A stretch of DNA of 64,000 nucleotides from Azospira restricta (GCF_016858125.1 NZ_CP064781.1:3911214-3975213); one strand, 5' to 3'. Shown: positions 51,627 through 60,924, counted from the stretch's first letter. Numbers and translations: made by a program. Notes: generated from the sequence alone by a model not told the origin.

Positions 51627-53615
51627 GGTCGTGAAGAACCCGACCCCGACCAGCAGCAGCAGCACCAGGCCGACCGCGATCAGCGCCAGACCGAGGGCCA
51701 CCGAGCCGCCATGGAATTGCCGCGACGGCGGGTCGACCAGGTACTGGGTGATCTCGCCGGAGTCGACCAGGCGCTGGTAGTGCGCCGGGTGGTCGTGGCG
51801 GAATTCCTCGAGCGACTGGGTGCCGGTGAACATCACCACGTCCGGCGGCGGCAGCTTGTCCGGGCGGAAGTGGTTGTTGAAGAAATGCACCGTGAACAGG
51901 AACACCGCCGCCAGGAAGGCTTCCTCGCCATGCACCAGCGTGCCGACGTTGAACACCCAGCCCGGCAGGAACTGCGCGGTGACGTGCGGGAAGGCCAGCA
52001 TCAGCCCGCTCCAGCCGATGATGTTCACGCCCCAGAACACCGCCCAGTAGTCGAACTTCTCGTAGTAGGCCCAGCGGTCGAACAGCGGCCGCGGCCCCTT
52101 GCCGAAGAACCACTTGAACATGCCCCAGCAGTCGGCGAAGTCCTTCCAGTTCGGGATCAGTGAATCCGGGCCGAACCAGCGGAAGGTCCGGTCGCGCAGC
52201 AGCTTCTGCATCACGTACACGAAGTGGATCATGAAGATGCCGATGAACAGGAAGGCGGCGACGCGGTGGATCAGGCCGAGCATCTTCGGCCCACCGACCG
52301 CCTTCGCCACCACCGGCGCCCACGCGCTTTCGGCGTAGAGCGCGGAGGTGCCGGTGAGCACCAGCGTCATCGTCACCAGCGCGAAGACCAGGTGGGCGAT
52401 TCGCCAGCCGAGCGGGAAGCGGCGGAAATGCTTGCCCGTGTCGAGCACCAGCCCCTTGGTGTCGATGTGCGGCGGCGCCTTGCCGGCCTGGCGGTCCTTC
52501 CACTCGCGGTAGTACCAGAGGCCGGAATGCGCCCAGAAGAACGCGAAGACGAAGATCAGCAGGGCGACCATGAACTTCGACGCGATGAACATCTGCGGAT
52601 ATTTCTCGAAGTCGTCGGTGGTCGCATGCGGCGCGAATGAGGCGAAGCCCGGCGTCGCGTCGTGCATCCCCGGCTTCTTGTCGCTGTGGCACTTCATGCA
52701 GGTCTTCATCCGGTTCTTCGGATGCACCGTCGAATTCGGATCCTCGACCGCCTTCACGTCGTGGCTGCGGTGGCAATCGACGCAGCGCGCGGTGTAGGTG
52801 TAGCCGAGGCGGTTCACCTGGCCGTGATAGGTGTCGGTGTAGCTGTTCAGCTGTTTCTTGTGACAGTCGCCGCAGGTATTGACGTTGGCCAGCTTGAAGT
52901 TGTCGGTCGAGGTGTTCACGACGCGGTGCGCCGAGTGGCAGTCGGTGCACACCGCCGCCTTGACGTTGCCCTTGTCGACCAGTTCCTCACCGTGGACCGA
53001 CTCGAGGTAGGACTCGAGCTGGTCCTCATGACACTTGGCGCCGCAGGTTTCCGGAATCTCCTTGTGCCACGCGGTGCGCCGCTCGCTGCCCTGGGGCGGC
53101 ACGCGGAATTCGTGGCTGCCGTGGCAGTCCTCGCAGAAGGCCTTGGCGCGCGTCGGATCGTCGGCGTCCGGGCGCGCATGGAAGGACTTGCGGTAGTCGG
53201 CGATGTTCTGCACGACGAGCCCCAGCCGCTCCTTCTCCTGCGTCAGCTTGTCGCGCCTGGCGTCGGCCCACAGCTGCTCGTGGCAGGTGATGCAGTTCGG
53301 TGCCTGGGCCTGCGGGTTCTTCCTGTGCTGCGCCCGGCTGTCGGTGATTTCCTGATGGCAGGCGACGCAGCGCATCTCGGAGTGGATGCTCATGCCGAAC
53401 TTGCGCGTATCGACGTGCGCCAGCGCACGCTTCTCGCCGTCCTTGCCCGGCACCTCGATCTTCCCCTTCTTGCCGTCATGACAGCTGAGACAGCCGGCGT
53501 TGTCCAGCTTGTTCGCCGCCGCGGCCGGCACCGCGCCGAAGACGGCCGCCGCAGCCAGCAGCAGGCCGCACAGCCAGAGGGCGCTTCGGGGTTGTCTGCT
53601 CTCTGCTCTCTTCAT
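51624..53615 (-). CDS. Nine-heme cytochrome c fused to a cytochrome b domain (CbcL-like)
   Basis: The 663-residue product has a signal peptide (to about 34), a multiheme domain (40-320) and a C-terminal membrane domain (346-655) with about six segments and several histidines, like the diheme b subunits of hydrogenase and formate dehydrogenase. Heme c sites are CLSCH 42, CVACH 83, CITCH 108, CEDCH 161, CGAKCH 191 (C-X3-CH), CTDCH 223, CGDCH 248, CVDCH 278 and CMKCH 306. This is the layout of Geobacter CbcL, which moves electrons from menaquinol to the periplasm. The start MKRAESRQP has a weak ribosome-binding site. It is a single-gene unit. Confidence 0.9.
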   Translation of the reverse strand: MKRAESRQPRSALWLCGLLLAAAAVFGAVPAAAANKLDNAGCLSCHDGKKGKIEVPGKDGEKRALAHVDTRKFGMSIHSEMRCVACHQEITDSRAQHRKNPQAQAPNCITCHEQLWADARRDKLTQEKERLGLVVQNIADYRKSFHARPDADDPTRAKAFCEDCHGSHEFRVPPQGSERRTAWHKEIPETCGAKCHEDQLESYLESVHGEELVDKGNVKAAVCTDCHSAHRVVNTSTDNFKLANVNTCGDCHKKQLNSYTDTYHGQVNRLGYTYTARCVDCHRSHDVKAVEDPNSTVHPKNRMKTCMKCHSDKKPGMHDATPGFASFAPHATTDDFEKYPQMFIASKFMVALLIFVFAFFWAHSGLWYYREWKDRQAGKAPPHIDTKGLVLDTGKHFRRFPLGWRIAHLVFALVTMTLVLTGTSALYAESAWAPVVAKAVGGPKMLGLIHRVAAFLFIGIFMIHFVYVMQKLLRDRTFRWFGPDSLIPNWKDFADCWGMFKWFFGKGPRPLFDRWAYYEKFDYWAVFWGVNIIGWSGLMLAFPHVTAQFLPGWVFNVGTLVHGEEAFLAAVFLFTVHFFNNHFRPDKLPPPDVVMFTGTQSLEEFRHDHPAHYQRLVDSGEITQYLVDPPSRQFHGGSVALGLALIAVGLVLLLLVGVGFFTT

Positions 53616-53795
53616 TCTTTTTTTGCCTTTCCGCAAGTCGATGAGCCAGAAATCGGGGAGCGACGGTCCGACGCCGCCGGCAATTTCCCTAATTTTTTTG
53701 TGGTTATTCGTTCTGCGTATTCTGCCACAGCCGCCACTGCGCCTCCAACGCGGCGACAGCACCCCCGGCAGCAAATCGGCGCGCGTACCGCAACT

Positions 53796-54674
53796 TCAAT
53801 CCCCGTCCGGAGGCGCCTCGCCGACCGGCAGCGTGATGCGGAAGGTGGTGCCCTCGCCGGGCGCGCTCTGCACCTCGAGCCGGCCGCCGTGGCGCTCGAC
53901 GATGTCGCGCGAGATCGACAGGCCGAGCCCGGTGCCCTTGCCGACCGGCTTGGTGGTGAAGAAGGGCTCGAAGATGCGGGCGCGGATATCCGCCGGGATG
54001 CCCTTGCCGGTGTCGCTGATCTCGACCCACACCCGGTCGCCGGCGGTGCCGGTGCGCAGCGTGATCGTGCCCGTCGTCTCGATCGCCTGCGCGGCGTTGA
54101 CCAGCAGGTTCATGAACACCTGGTTGATCTGGCCGGGAATGCAGACGACCGGCGGCAGCTCGCCGAACTCGCGCACCACCTGCGCCTTGTACTTCAGTTC
54201 GCTCCAGATCACGTTGAGCGTGCTCTCCAGCCCGCGGTGCAGGTCGACCGCCTCGTGCCGGCCGTCGTCGACGCGCGAGAAGCCCTTCAGGTCGCTGATG
54301 ATGCGCTTGACCCGGTCGAGTCCGTCGACCGATTCGCGCAGCAGGTCGGGGATGTCCTGGCGCAGATAGTCGACCTCGAGCGTCGCGCGCAGCCGGGCGA
54401 CCTCCTGCCGTGCCGGGTGCACTGCCGGCAGCGCCTGCTCCATCGCTTCGTAGGCGGCGATCAGCTCGAACAGGCGGCCGATGTAGGTGCCGAGCGCACC
54501 GAGGTTGGAGCCGACGAAGCCGACCGGGTTGTTGATCTCGTGCGCGACGCCGGCGGCGAGCTGGCCGACCGCGGCCAGCTTCTCCGACTGCAGCAGCTGG
54601 CCTTCCAGCTGGCCGATGCGCGCACGCAGGCGGGCCGGGTCATCCGGCAGGTCGAGGCGGTTCGCGTCGTCCAT
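53796..54674 (-). CDS. Soluble sensor histidine kinase (second kinase of the signalling operon)
   Basis: The 292-residue product has no membrane segment. A short coiled-coil start leads to the dimerisation box AAVGQLAAGVAHEINNPVGF (phospho-acceptor H45), then the N box NQVFMNLLVNAAQAI, G1 DTGKGIP, F box FEPFFTTKPVGKGTGLGL. An AGGGGGA ribosome-binding site supports the start at 54674; an ATG at 54692 would overlap the upstream stop. It is the last gene of the five-gene operon and is strongly similar to the kinase two genes upstream. Confidence 0.9.
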   Translation of the reverse strand: MDDANRLDLPDDPARLRARIGQLEGQLLQSEKLAAVGQLAAGVAHEINNPVGFVGSNLGALGTYIGRLFELIAAYEAMEQALPAVHPARQEVARLRATLEVDYLRQDIPDLLRESVDGLDRVKRIISDLKGFSRVDDGRHEAVDLHRGLESTLNVIWSELKYKAQVVREFGELPPVVCIPGQINQVFMNLLVNAAQAIETTGTITLRTGTAGDRVWVEISDTGKGIPADIRARIFEPFFTTKPVGKGTGLGLSISRDIVERHGGRLEVQSAPGEGTTFRITLPVGEAPPDGD

Positions 54675-54688
54675 GTTCTGTTCCCCCT

Positions 54689-56920
54689 TCATTCCGGTTC
54701 CGGACCGAGCACCCGCAGCACTTCGGCGAGCGGCGTCTCGCCGCTCGCCACCTTGTGCCGGGCGTCGTCCCACAGCGATTCGTGGCCGCCGGCGCGGGCA
54801 TGCGCCGCCAGCTCCTTCATGCTCGCACCGCGGGCGATCAGGTCGCGCATGCCCTCGTCGGGAAGCAGGATCTCGTACAGGCCGAGGCGCCCCTTGAAGC
54901 CGCTGCCGTCGCATTCGGCGCAGCCGGCACCGACGAAGCCGGGCGACGGGGCGTCGCGGAAGCGCGCCCCGAGGCGGGCGGCGAGCACCGGGTCGGGCGG
55001 CGCCTCGCGGCGGCAATGGCGGCAGAGGCGGCGCACCAGGCGCTGCGCGATGATCCCTTCGAGCGCGCTGGCGACGATGAACGGCTTCATGCCGAGATCG
55101 AGCAGGCGGGCGACGGTCGCCAGCGCCGAGTTGGTGTGCAGCGTCGACAGCACCTGGTGGCCGGTCAGCGCCGCATGGAAGGCGACCTCGGCGGTCTCGA
55201 TGTCGCGGATCTCGCCGATCAGCACGACGTCCGGGTCCTGGCGCAGGATCGAGCGCAGCACCACCGGGAAGGTCAGCCCGATCTTCTCCTTGACCAGCAC
55301 CTGGCCGGCACTGTCGAGGTAGTACTCGACCGGGTCCTCGATCGTGATGTAGTTCTTGCCCGGCGAGGCGTTCGCCTGCAGCAGCGAATACAGCGTCGTC
55401 GTCTTGCCGCTGCCGGTCGGGCCGGTCGCGAGCAGCAGGCCCTGCGGCTTGTCGACCATCACCCGCACCTTGGCCAGCCCCGCTTCGCCGAAGCCCAGCC
55501 CGGCGAGGCTCAACACCGCCGAGTTGCGGTCGAGGATGCGCATCACCACCTTCTCGCCGTTGATCGTCGGCAGGGTCGAGATGCGCAGGTCGACCACGCG
55601 CAGCGGCGACTTGACCGTCAGCCGCCCGTCCTGCGGCCGCCGCCGCTCGGAGATGTCGAGCTCGGCCATGATCTTCAGCCGCGACACCAGCGGCCCGTGC
55701 AGCGCGTGCGGGATCTGGATCTTGTCGTGCAGCACGCCGTCGATGCGCAGGCGGACGACGACGTTCTTGGTGCGCGGCTGCAGGTGGATGTCGGAGGCGC
55801 CGAGGCGCATCGCCTCGAGGATGATCGCGTTGGCCAGGCGGATCGCCGGCGGTTCGTTGGTCGCCGCCAGCAACTCGTCGATCGGCACGTTCTCGTCGTC
55901 GTCGATGACGATCTCGATCCCCTCGTAGGGATCGGCGCTGCCGACCACGGTCGCCAGGTCGCGGAAGTCGGCCGTCTCGCCCTCGCCGTAGACCTCGTCG
56001 ATCTTGGCGCGGATCGCCGCCGCATCGGCCATCACCACCTTCAGGTCGAGGCCGGCGGTGAAGCGCACGTCGTCGATCAGGCCGGCGTCCATCGGATCGG
56101 CCACCGCCAGCAGCAGGCGCCGCCCCTCCAGCTTCAGCGGCACCACCAGCTGCTTGTCGCAGAAGGTGCGCGGGATCAGCTCGGCGACCGCGGCGTCGAC
56201 CCGGAACTCGGCGAGCGCGACCTCCTCGACCAGCAGGTCCTCGCGCAGGATCTTGCGCAGCGACTTCTCCGGCACCCAGCCGCGGTCGAGCAGCAGCTTG
56301 ATCAGCGGCTCCTTGTGGATGCCCTGCAGCCGCGTCAGCTCCTGCAGCTGCGCGCTGGTCAGCAGGTTCTTCTTGTGCAGCATGATCCCCAGCTGGCTGC
56401 GGTTCGACACGGCGAGGCGCGACAGCGCGCTGATCTCCTTCGCCTTGCGCGTGTTGTCCTGGCTGAGCAGCCGGTTCTTCTGCACCAGGTCGTACTGCTC
56501 GAGCGCGAGCGAGACGGTGACGCGCAGGTCGTCGTCGTTCCACGGCTTGAGGATGAACTTGTACACCGCGCCTTCGTTGATCGCGCCCATCACCGCGCCG
56601 GTGTCGGCGTGGCCGGTGAGCATGATGCGGATGGTGTCCGGGTACAGCGCCTTGACCTGCTTCAGCAGTTCGGCGCCGTTGATGCCGGGCATCATGTAGT
56701 CGCTGATGATCACCTGCGCCGGCGACTCGCGCAGTTTCGCCAGCGCCTCGGCGCCGCTGCCGGCGGTGACCACCTCGTAGGCCTCGGCGCGGAAGGTGCG
56801 GGTCAGCGACTTGAGGATGCCCGGCTCGTCGTCGACGATCAGCAGGCGGTAGCGGGCAGGTGCGGCGCCGTCGGCGGGGACGTCGGCGGCACCGGTGAAG
56901 TAGGCGGCGTAGTTGGTCAT
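54689..56920 (-). CDS. Receiver-domain/GspE-PilB ATPase fusion
   Basis: The 743-residue product joins a CheY-like receiver (about 25-140; phospho-acceptor D74, K125 in LKPWND) to an MshE-N/GspE-N type region (about 175-315) and a type II secretion/type IV pilus ATPase (about 350-740). The ATPase has Walker A GPTGSGKT at 500-507, Walker B VLIGEIRD, the His box LSTLHTNSAL and a zinc tetracysteine (C633, C636, C667, C670). All catalytic motifs look intact. No pilus or secretion gene lies nearby, so it may act as a phosphorylation-controlled motor for a distant machine, or as a signalling ATPase. The start follows the kinase gene by 5 bases. Confidence 0.9.
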   Translation of the reverse strand: MTNYAAYFTGAADVPADGAAPARYRLLIVDDEPGILKSLTRTFRAEAYEVVTAGSGAEALAKLRESPAQVIISDYMMPGINGAELLKQVKALYPDTIRIMLTGHADTGAVMGAINEGAVYKFILKPWNDDDLRVTVSLALEQYDLVQKNRLLSQDNTRKAKEISALSRLAVSNRSQLGIMLHKKNLLTSAQLQELTRLQGIHKEPLIKLLLDRGWVPEKSLRKILREDLLVEEVALAEFRVDAAVAELIPRTFCDKQLVVPLKLEGRRLLLAVADPMDAGLIDDVRFTAGLDLKVVMADAAAIRAKIDEVYGEGETADFRDLATVVGSADPYEGIEIVIDDDENVPIDELLAATNEPPAIRLANAIILEAMRLGASDIHLQPRTKNVVVRLRIDGVLHDKIQIPHALHGPLVSRLKIMAELDISERRRPQDGRLTVKSPLRVVDLRISTLPTINGEKVVMRILDRNSAVLSLAGLGFGEAGLAKVRVMVDKPQGLLLATGPTGSGKTTTLYSLLQANASPGKNYITIEDPVEYYLDSAGQVLVKEKIGLTFPVVLRSILRQDPDVVLIGEIRDIETAEVAFHAALTGHQVLSTLHTNSALATVARLLDLGMKPFIVASALEGIIAQRLVRRLCRHCRREAPPDPVLAARLGARFRDAPSPGFVGAGCAECDGSGFKGRLGLYEILLPDEGMRDLIARGASMKELAAHARAGGHESLWDDARHKVASGETPLAEVLRVLGPEPE

Positions 56921-56925
56921 GGCGT

Positions 56926-58116
56926 TCAGGCGGGAAGCTCGACGGTGACGACGGTGCCGCCCTCGAGCGGGCAGCCGATGTCGACCTTGCCGGCATGGGC
57001 GAGGATGATGTCGCGGGCGACGGTCAGGCCGAGACCGGTGCCGGCGCCGACCCCGCGCGTGGTGAAGAACGGGTCGAACACGCGCGGCAGCACCTCGGCG
57101 GGGATTCCCGGTCCGTCGTCGCGGATGCTGACGAAAATGGTTTCGCCGGCTGCGCGCGTGCGCACCGTCACCGTGCCGCCGCCCTCGACCGCCTGCAGCG
57201 CGTTCTGCAGGATGGCGAGGAAGGCCTGGTTGAGGTGGCCGGGCAGGCACATCAGCGGCGGCAGCGGCTGGAAGTCGGTGGCGATCGTCACCGCCGCCGG
57301 CTTCTGGCCGTTCACCACGGCGAGCAGCGCGTCGAGCTGCGCGTTGAGGTCGACCAGCTGCTCCTCGGGCTGGTCGACGCTGGAGAAGCCCTTCAGGTCG
57401 CGGACGATGCGGGCGATGCGCTCGACCCCGGCGCGCGTGTCGCGCAGCAGCTCGGCGAAATCCTCGCAGACGAAGTCGAGATCCTGCTGCTGCCACAATT
57501 CCGCCGGCACCGCGTCGCGCAGCGCGGCGAGCCTGCCGCGGTAGCGCTCGGCAGCGGCGAGGTTGCTGCCGATGAAGCCGAGCGGATTGTTGATCTCGTG
57601 CGCGACGCCGGCGGCGAGCTGGCCGATCGACGCCAGCCGCTCGGCCTGGTACAGCTGGCGCTGGCGCTCGTCGATCAGCTGCGTCTGCTCGCGCACCTTG
57701 GCGTCGAGGTTCGCCGCCAGCTCGCGGTACTTGGCCTCGGAGGCCTTCAGCGCCTCGTTCTGCTGCTGCAGCTTGACATAGTCGGCGCGCACCGCCTCCA
57801 GGTGCAGGTCGGAAACCATGCGCAGGCGCGCGCGCGACAGCAGCCCCCAGCGCAGCAGCCGGGCGACGCGCGCCAGCGCGTCCGGCGGGCAGTCGGCGGC
57901 GAGGTAGCCGACCGGCTCCAGTTCGAGCACCAGCGGCGCGCGGGCGGCCGCCGGCGACGGCGCCGCGCCGTCGGCGAACGGCACGCCGGCGGCGTCGAGC
58001 AGGCCGACCGGCACGCCGAGCAGCGCTGCCGCCGCGGCGCACAGCTCGGCCGCGTCGCGCGGCGCAACCAGGTCGCCGAGCGCGAAGTCGCGGTCGAAGC
58101 CGTCGCCGGCGCTCAT
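56926..58116 (-). CDS. Soluble sensor histidine kinase (first kinase of the signalling operon)
   Basis: The 396-residue product has an N-terminal region of about 95 residues that I do not recognise, a coiled coil (about 100-160), then ASIGQLAAGVAHEINNPLGF with phospho-acceptor H173 and a complete ATPase domain (LPGHLNQAFLAILQNALQAV; DDGPGIP; FDPFFTTRGVGAGTGLGL). It lacks membrane segments. It overlaps the GTPase gene by 4 bases and lies 5 bases before the receiver-ATPase gene. The two adjoining receiver proteins are its likely targets. Confidence 0.9.
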   Translation of the reverse strand: MSAGDGFDRDFALGDLVAPRDAAELCAAAAALLGVPVGLLDAAGVPFADGAAPSPAAARAPLVLELEPVGYLAADCPPDALARVARLLRWGLLSRARLRMVSDLHLEAVRADYVKLQQQNEALKASEAKYRELAANLDAKVREQTQLIDERQRQLYQAERLASIGQLAAGVAHEINNPLGFIGSNLAAAERYRGRLAALRDAVPAELWQQQDLDFVCEDFAELLRDTRAGVERIARIVRDLKGFSSVDQPEEQLVDLNAQLDALLAVVNGQKPAAVTIATDFQPLPPLMCLPGHLNQAFLAILQNALQAVEGGGTVTVRTRAAGETIFVSIRDDGPGIPAEVLPRVFDPFFTTRGVGAGTGLGLTVARDIILAHAGKVDIGCPLEGGTVVTVELPA

Positions 58117-58766
58117 GGCGCGCCTCCGCCGGCGGCGGCGACGAAGGTCGCCTCATCGAGACCGTGCGCGCCGGCGAGGTCGAACTCGTCGGCGTAGCGC
58201 CGCCAGACCGCGCGCAGCAGCGCGGCGAAGGTCTCGCGCACGCCGCGACCGTCGATCGCCGCGGCGAACAGCAGCGGCCACGGCGCGCCGGAGTAGCGGG
58301 CGCGCACCTCGTCCTCGCCGAGGATGTCCGGCAGGTCGCGTTTGTTGAACTGCACCACCAGCGGCAGCCGCTCGATCTCCAGGCCGACGCGACCGAGGTT
58401 CTCGGCGAGGTTCTGGAAGGCCTCGCCGTTGTTGGTCGCCTGGCTGCGCTGAGAGTCGGCGACGAAGACGACGCCGTCGGCGCGCGACAGCACCGCCTTG
58501 CGCGTGCCGTCGTGGGCGACCTGGCCGGGCACCGTGAACAGCCGGAAGCGGATGGTCAGCCCGGCGGCGGTACGGAAGCCGAGCGGCAGCAGGTCGAAGA
58601 ACAGCGTGCGGTCGTTCTGCGTCTCGAGGGTCATCAGCTCGCCCTTCATCTGCGCGCCGGCCAGCTCGTGCAGCTGCATCAGGTTGGTCGTCTTGCCGCC
58701 CTGCGCCGGCCCGTAATAGACCAGCTTGAAGGTCAGGCGGCCGGCGTCGCGCTCGAACTCGGGCAT
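58113..58766 (-). CDS. MglA-like small Ras-family GTPase
   Basis: The 217-residue product matches MglA, the bacterial polarity GTPase. It has the P-loop YYGPAQGGKTTNLMQLH at about 17-33, the region RTLFFDLLPLG near 53, TVPGQVAHDGTRKAVLSRAD near 78, VVFVADSQRSQATNN, and the guanine-specificity motif NKRD near 141. In Myxococcus MglA sets the leading pole and guides type IV pili and gliding motors. No MglB-like GAP gene is next to it. It shares one base with the upstream receiver gene (TGATG). Confidence 0.92.
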   Translation of the reverse strand: MPEFERDAGRLTFKLVYYGPAQGGKTTNLMQLHELAGAQMKGELMTLETQNDRTLFFDLLPLGFRTAAGLTIRFRLFTVPGQVAHDGTRKAVLSRADGVVFVADSQRSQATNNGEAFQNLAENLGRVGLEIERLPLVVQFNKRDLPDILGEDEVRARYSGAPWPLLFAAAIDGRGVRETFAALLRAVWRRYADEFDLAGAHGLDEATFVAAAGGGAP

Positions 58767-59377
58767 CAGCGCCCCCCGGCGTTCCCCGGCTTGCCCAGCC
58801 AGTCATCGGGCAGCGGCTCGTCGAGCAGCGACTCGTCGAGCAGCACCGAGCCGTCCGGCCCCCACTTCACCTGCGCCAGGCCCGGCGCCTCGGCCTCCAG
58901 GCGCTTGCGCGCGGCCTCCTCGGGGCTGATCCTGCCCTGCGCGACGCGCGCCTGGTCGGCCAGCCGCTGGTTTTCCAGGCTCAGCTCGCGCAGCGCCAGC
59001 GCCTGCCCGATCGCGGCGACCAGCTCGTAGTCGTTCCACGGCTTGGACAGGAAGCGGCTGATGCCGGCGTCGTTGATCGCGCCGATCAGGCCGTTGAGGT
59101 CGGCGTAGCCGGAGAGGATCAGGCGCGGGCAATCCGGCTGCAGCGCGCGGAAGGCCTTCAGGAACTGCACGCCGTCCATCCCCGGCATGCGGTAGTCGGA
59201 AAGGACCGCGTCGTAGGCGGTGTGGCGCGCCTTGTCGAGGGCCGTTTCCGGCGACGTGAAGCAGTCCACCGACAGCTTCCAGGTCTTGCCGCCGGCCGAG
59301 CACGGCGTCAGCGACAGCAGGCGGGACAGGGATTTGAGGATCGATTCTTCGTCGTCGACGATCAGGATGCGGCTCAT
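58766..59377 (-). CDS. Response regulator with receiver domain and short tail
   Basis: The 203-residue product has a receiver (1-125; acidic DDE at 8-10, phospho-acceptor D61 in LSDYRMPGMDG, K112 in LSKPWNDYEL), then a helical segment and an acidic tail (LLDESLLDEPLPDDWLG). The SKPWND form resembles the receiver of the ATPase in the same operon. It has no known output domain, so it probably acts by protein contact. It is the first gene of the operon. Confidence 0.9.
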   Translation of the reverse strand: MSRILIVDDEESILKSLSRLLSLTPCSAGGKTWKLSVDCFTSPETALDKARHTAYDAVLSDYRMPGMDGVQFLKAFRALQPDCPRLILSGYADLNGLIGAINDAGISRFLSKPWNDYELVAAIGQALALRELSLENQRLADQARVAQGRISPEEAARKRLEAEAPGLAQVKWGPDGSVLLDESLLDEPLPDDWLGKPGNAGGR

Positions 59378-59524
59378 GGAACCTCCCGGATAACGAGGGG
59401 CGACCGACGTCTTCTCGCGTGGCGCGGGGAGCCGCCGGGCGGCCAGCTGCCTATGCTATGACAATGGCCACATGATACTGCATCGCCCGGCGATCTGCGC
59501 GCCCCGCCGCACCGGAGCGCGCGT

Positions 59525-60871
59525 TCAGAGCGACAGTGCGGCGCGGGCGAGCCCGAGCAGCGCGCAGGCGGCGATCACCTTCATGATGTCCTGCTTGTAC
59601 TTCCACAGCGCGACGAAGGCCGCGACCGAGACGAGCGCGGCGAACCACTCGAACGGCCCGGAAAAAGGCGCCGCCGTGTCGGCCTGCGGCCACAGCACGT
59701 GCCAGCCGAAGAACCGCGCCAGATTCAGGATGACGCCGACGACGGCGGCGGTGATGCCGGTCAGCGGCGCCGTGAACTTGAGGTCGCCGTGCGTCGACTC
59801 GACCAGCGGCGCGCCGGCGAGGATGAAGACGAAGCTGGGCAGGAAGGTGAAGAAGGTCGCCACGCAGGCCCCGGCGAGGCCGGCCAGCAGCAGCGCGTCG
59901 GGGCCGAAGATCGCCTTTCCCCAGGCGCCGACGAAGCCGACGAAGGCGACGACCATGATCAGCGGCCCCGGCGTCGTCTCGCCGAGCGCCAGCCCGTCGA
60001 TCATCTGGCTGCCGCTCAGCCACTGGTAATGCTCGACGCCGCCCTGATACACGTAGGGCAGCACCGCGTAGGCGCCGCCGAAGGTGAGCAGCGCCGCCTT
60101 CGTGAAGAACTCGCCCATGTCGCGCAGCACCGGGCTGTCGAGCGCGAAGAGCAGGCCGCCCCACAGCGCCAGCGCGACGACCAGCAGCCGCGCCAGATAG
60201 CCGGGGCGGAAGCGCGTGTGCGGCGCGCGCGGCGTGTCGTCGTCGATCAGCGCCGGACCGTAGTCCTGGTCGGCAGTGCCGTGGCCGCCGACGCGGAACA
60301 GCTCGGGGCGCAGGCGGCCGCCGACGAAGCCGATGACGCCGGCGGCGAGCACGATCCACGGGAAAGGCACGGCGAAGGCGAAGATGGCGACGAAGGACGC
60401 CGCCGCGATCGCCCACAGCAGGCGGTTCTTCAGCGCCCGCGCGCCGATCCGCCAGGCGGCGAAGACGACGACGGCGACCACCGCCGGCTTGATGCCGGCG
60501 AAGACACCCTTGACCAGTGGCACGTCGCCGAAGGCCATGTACACCCAGGACAGCGCCGCCAGGAGGAACAGCGAGGGCAGCACGAACAGCGTGCCGGCGA
60601 CGAGGCCGCCCCAGGTGCGGTGCAGCAGCCAGCCGAGGTAGATCGCCAGCTGCTGCGCTTCCGGGCCGGGCAGCAGCATGCAGTAGTTGAGCGCGTGCAG
60701 GAAGCGGCGCTCGGAAATCCAGCGGCGCTTCTCGACCAGCTCCTGGTGCATCACCGCGATCTGCCCGGCGGGACCGCCGAAGCTGATGAAGCCGAGCTTC
60801 AGCCAGTAGCGGAAGGCTTCGCCGAACGACGGCTGGGGAGGACGCTCGCGGGGCAGGGAAGAATCGCGCAT
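59525..60871 (-). CDS. chrA: Chromate transporter, long-chain CHR family
   Basis: Membrane protein of 448 residues with two CHR domains. The first begins YWLKLGFISFGGPAGQIAVM; the second has the matching FFTKAALLTFGGAYAVLPYV, and both hold the PGPEAQ/TPGPLI motif (LLPGPEAQQLAIYLGW, GETTPGPLIMVVAFVG). The two-domain form exports chromate by using the proton-motive force; some members carry other anions. A tRNA gene and its terminator lie upstream. Confidence 0.93.
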   Translation of the reverse strand: MRDSSLPRERPPQPSFGEAFRYWLKLGFISFGGPAGQIAVMHQELVEKRRWISERRFLHALNYCMLLPGPEAQQLAIYLGWLLHRTWGGLVAGTLFVLPSLFLLAALSWVYMAFGDVPLVKGVFAGIKPAVVAVVVFAAWRIGARALKNRLLWAIAAASFVAIFAFAVPFPWIVLAAGVIGFVGGRLRPELFRVGGHGTADQDYGPALIDDDTPRAPHTRFRPGYLARLLVVALALWGGLLFALDSPVLRDMGEFFTKAALLTFGGAYAVLPYVYQGGVEHYQWLSGSQMIDGLALGETTPGPLIMVVAFVGFVGAWGKAIFGPDALLLAGLAGACVATFFTFLPSFVFILAGAPLVESTHGDLKFTAPLTGITAAVVGVILNLARFFGWHVLWPQADTAAPFSGPFEWFAALVSVAAFVALWKYKQDIMKVIAACALLGLARAALSL

Positions 60872-60924
60872 CGGTGGATTCCCGGCAGAGCCGCGACGCT
60901 CGGCCGCGGGCCGTTCCAGAAAGC

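Noticed and set aside
54675..56996. Large fusion of the last histidine kinase with sequence antisense-frame to the receiver-ATPase gene
   Set aside because: The extra part is an out-of-frame reading of the receiver-ATPase gene; the kinase has its own ribosome-binding site at 54674.
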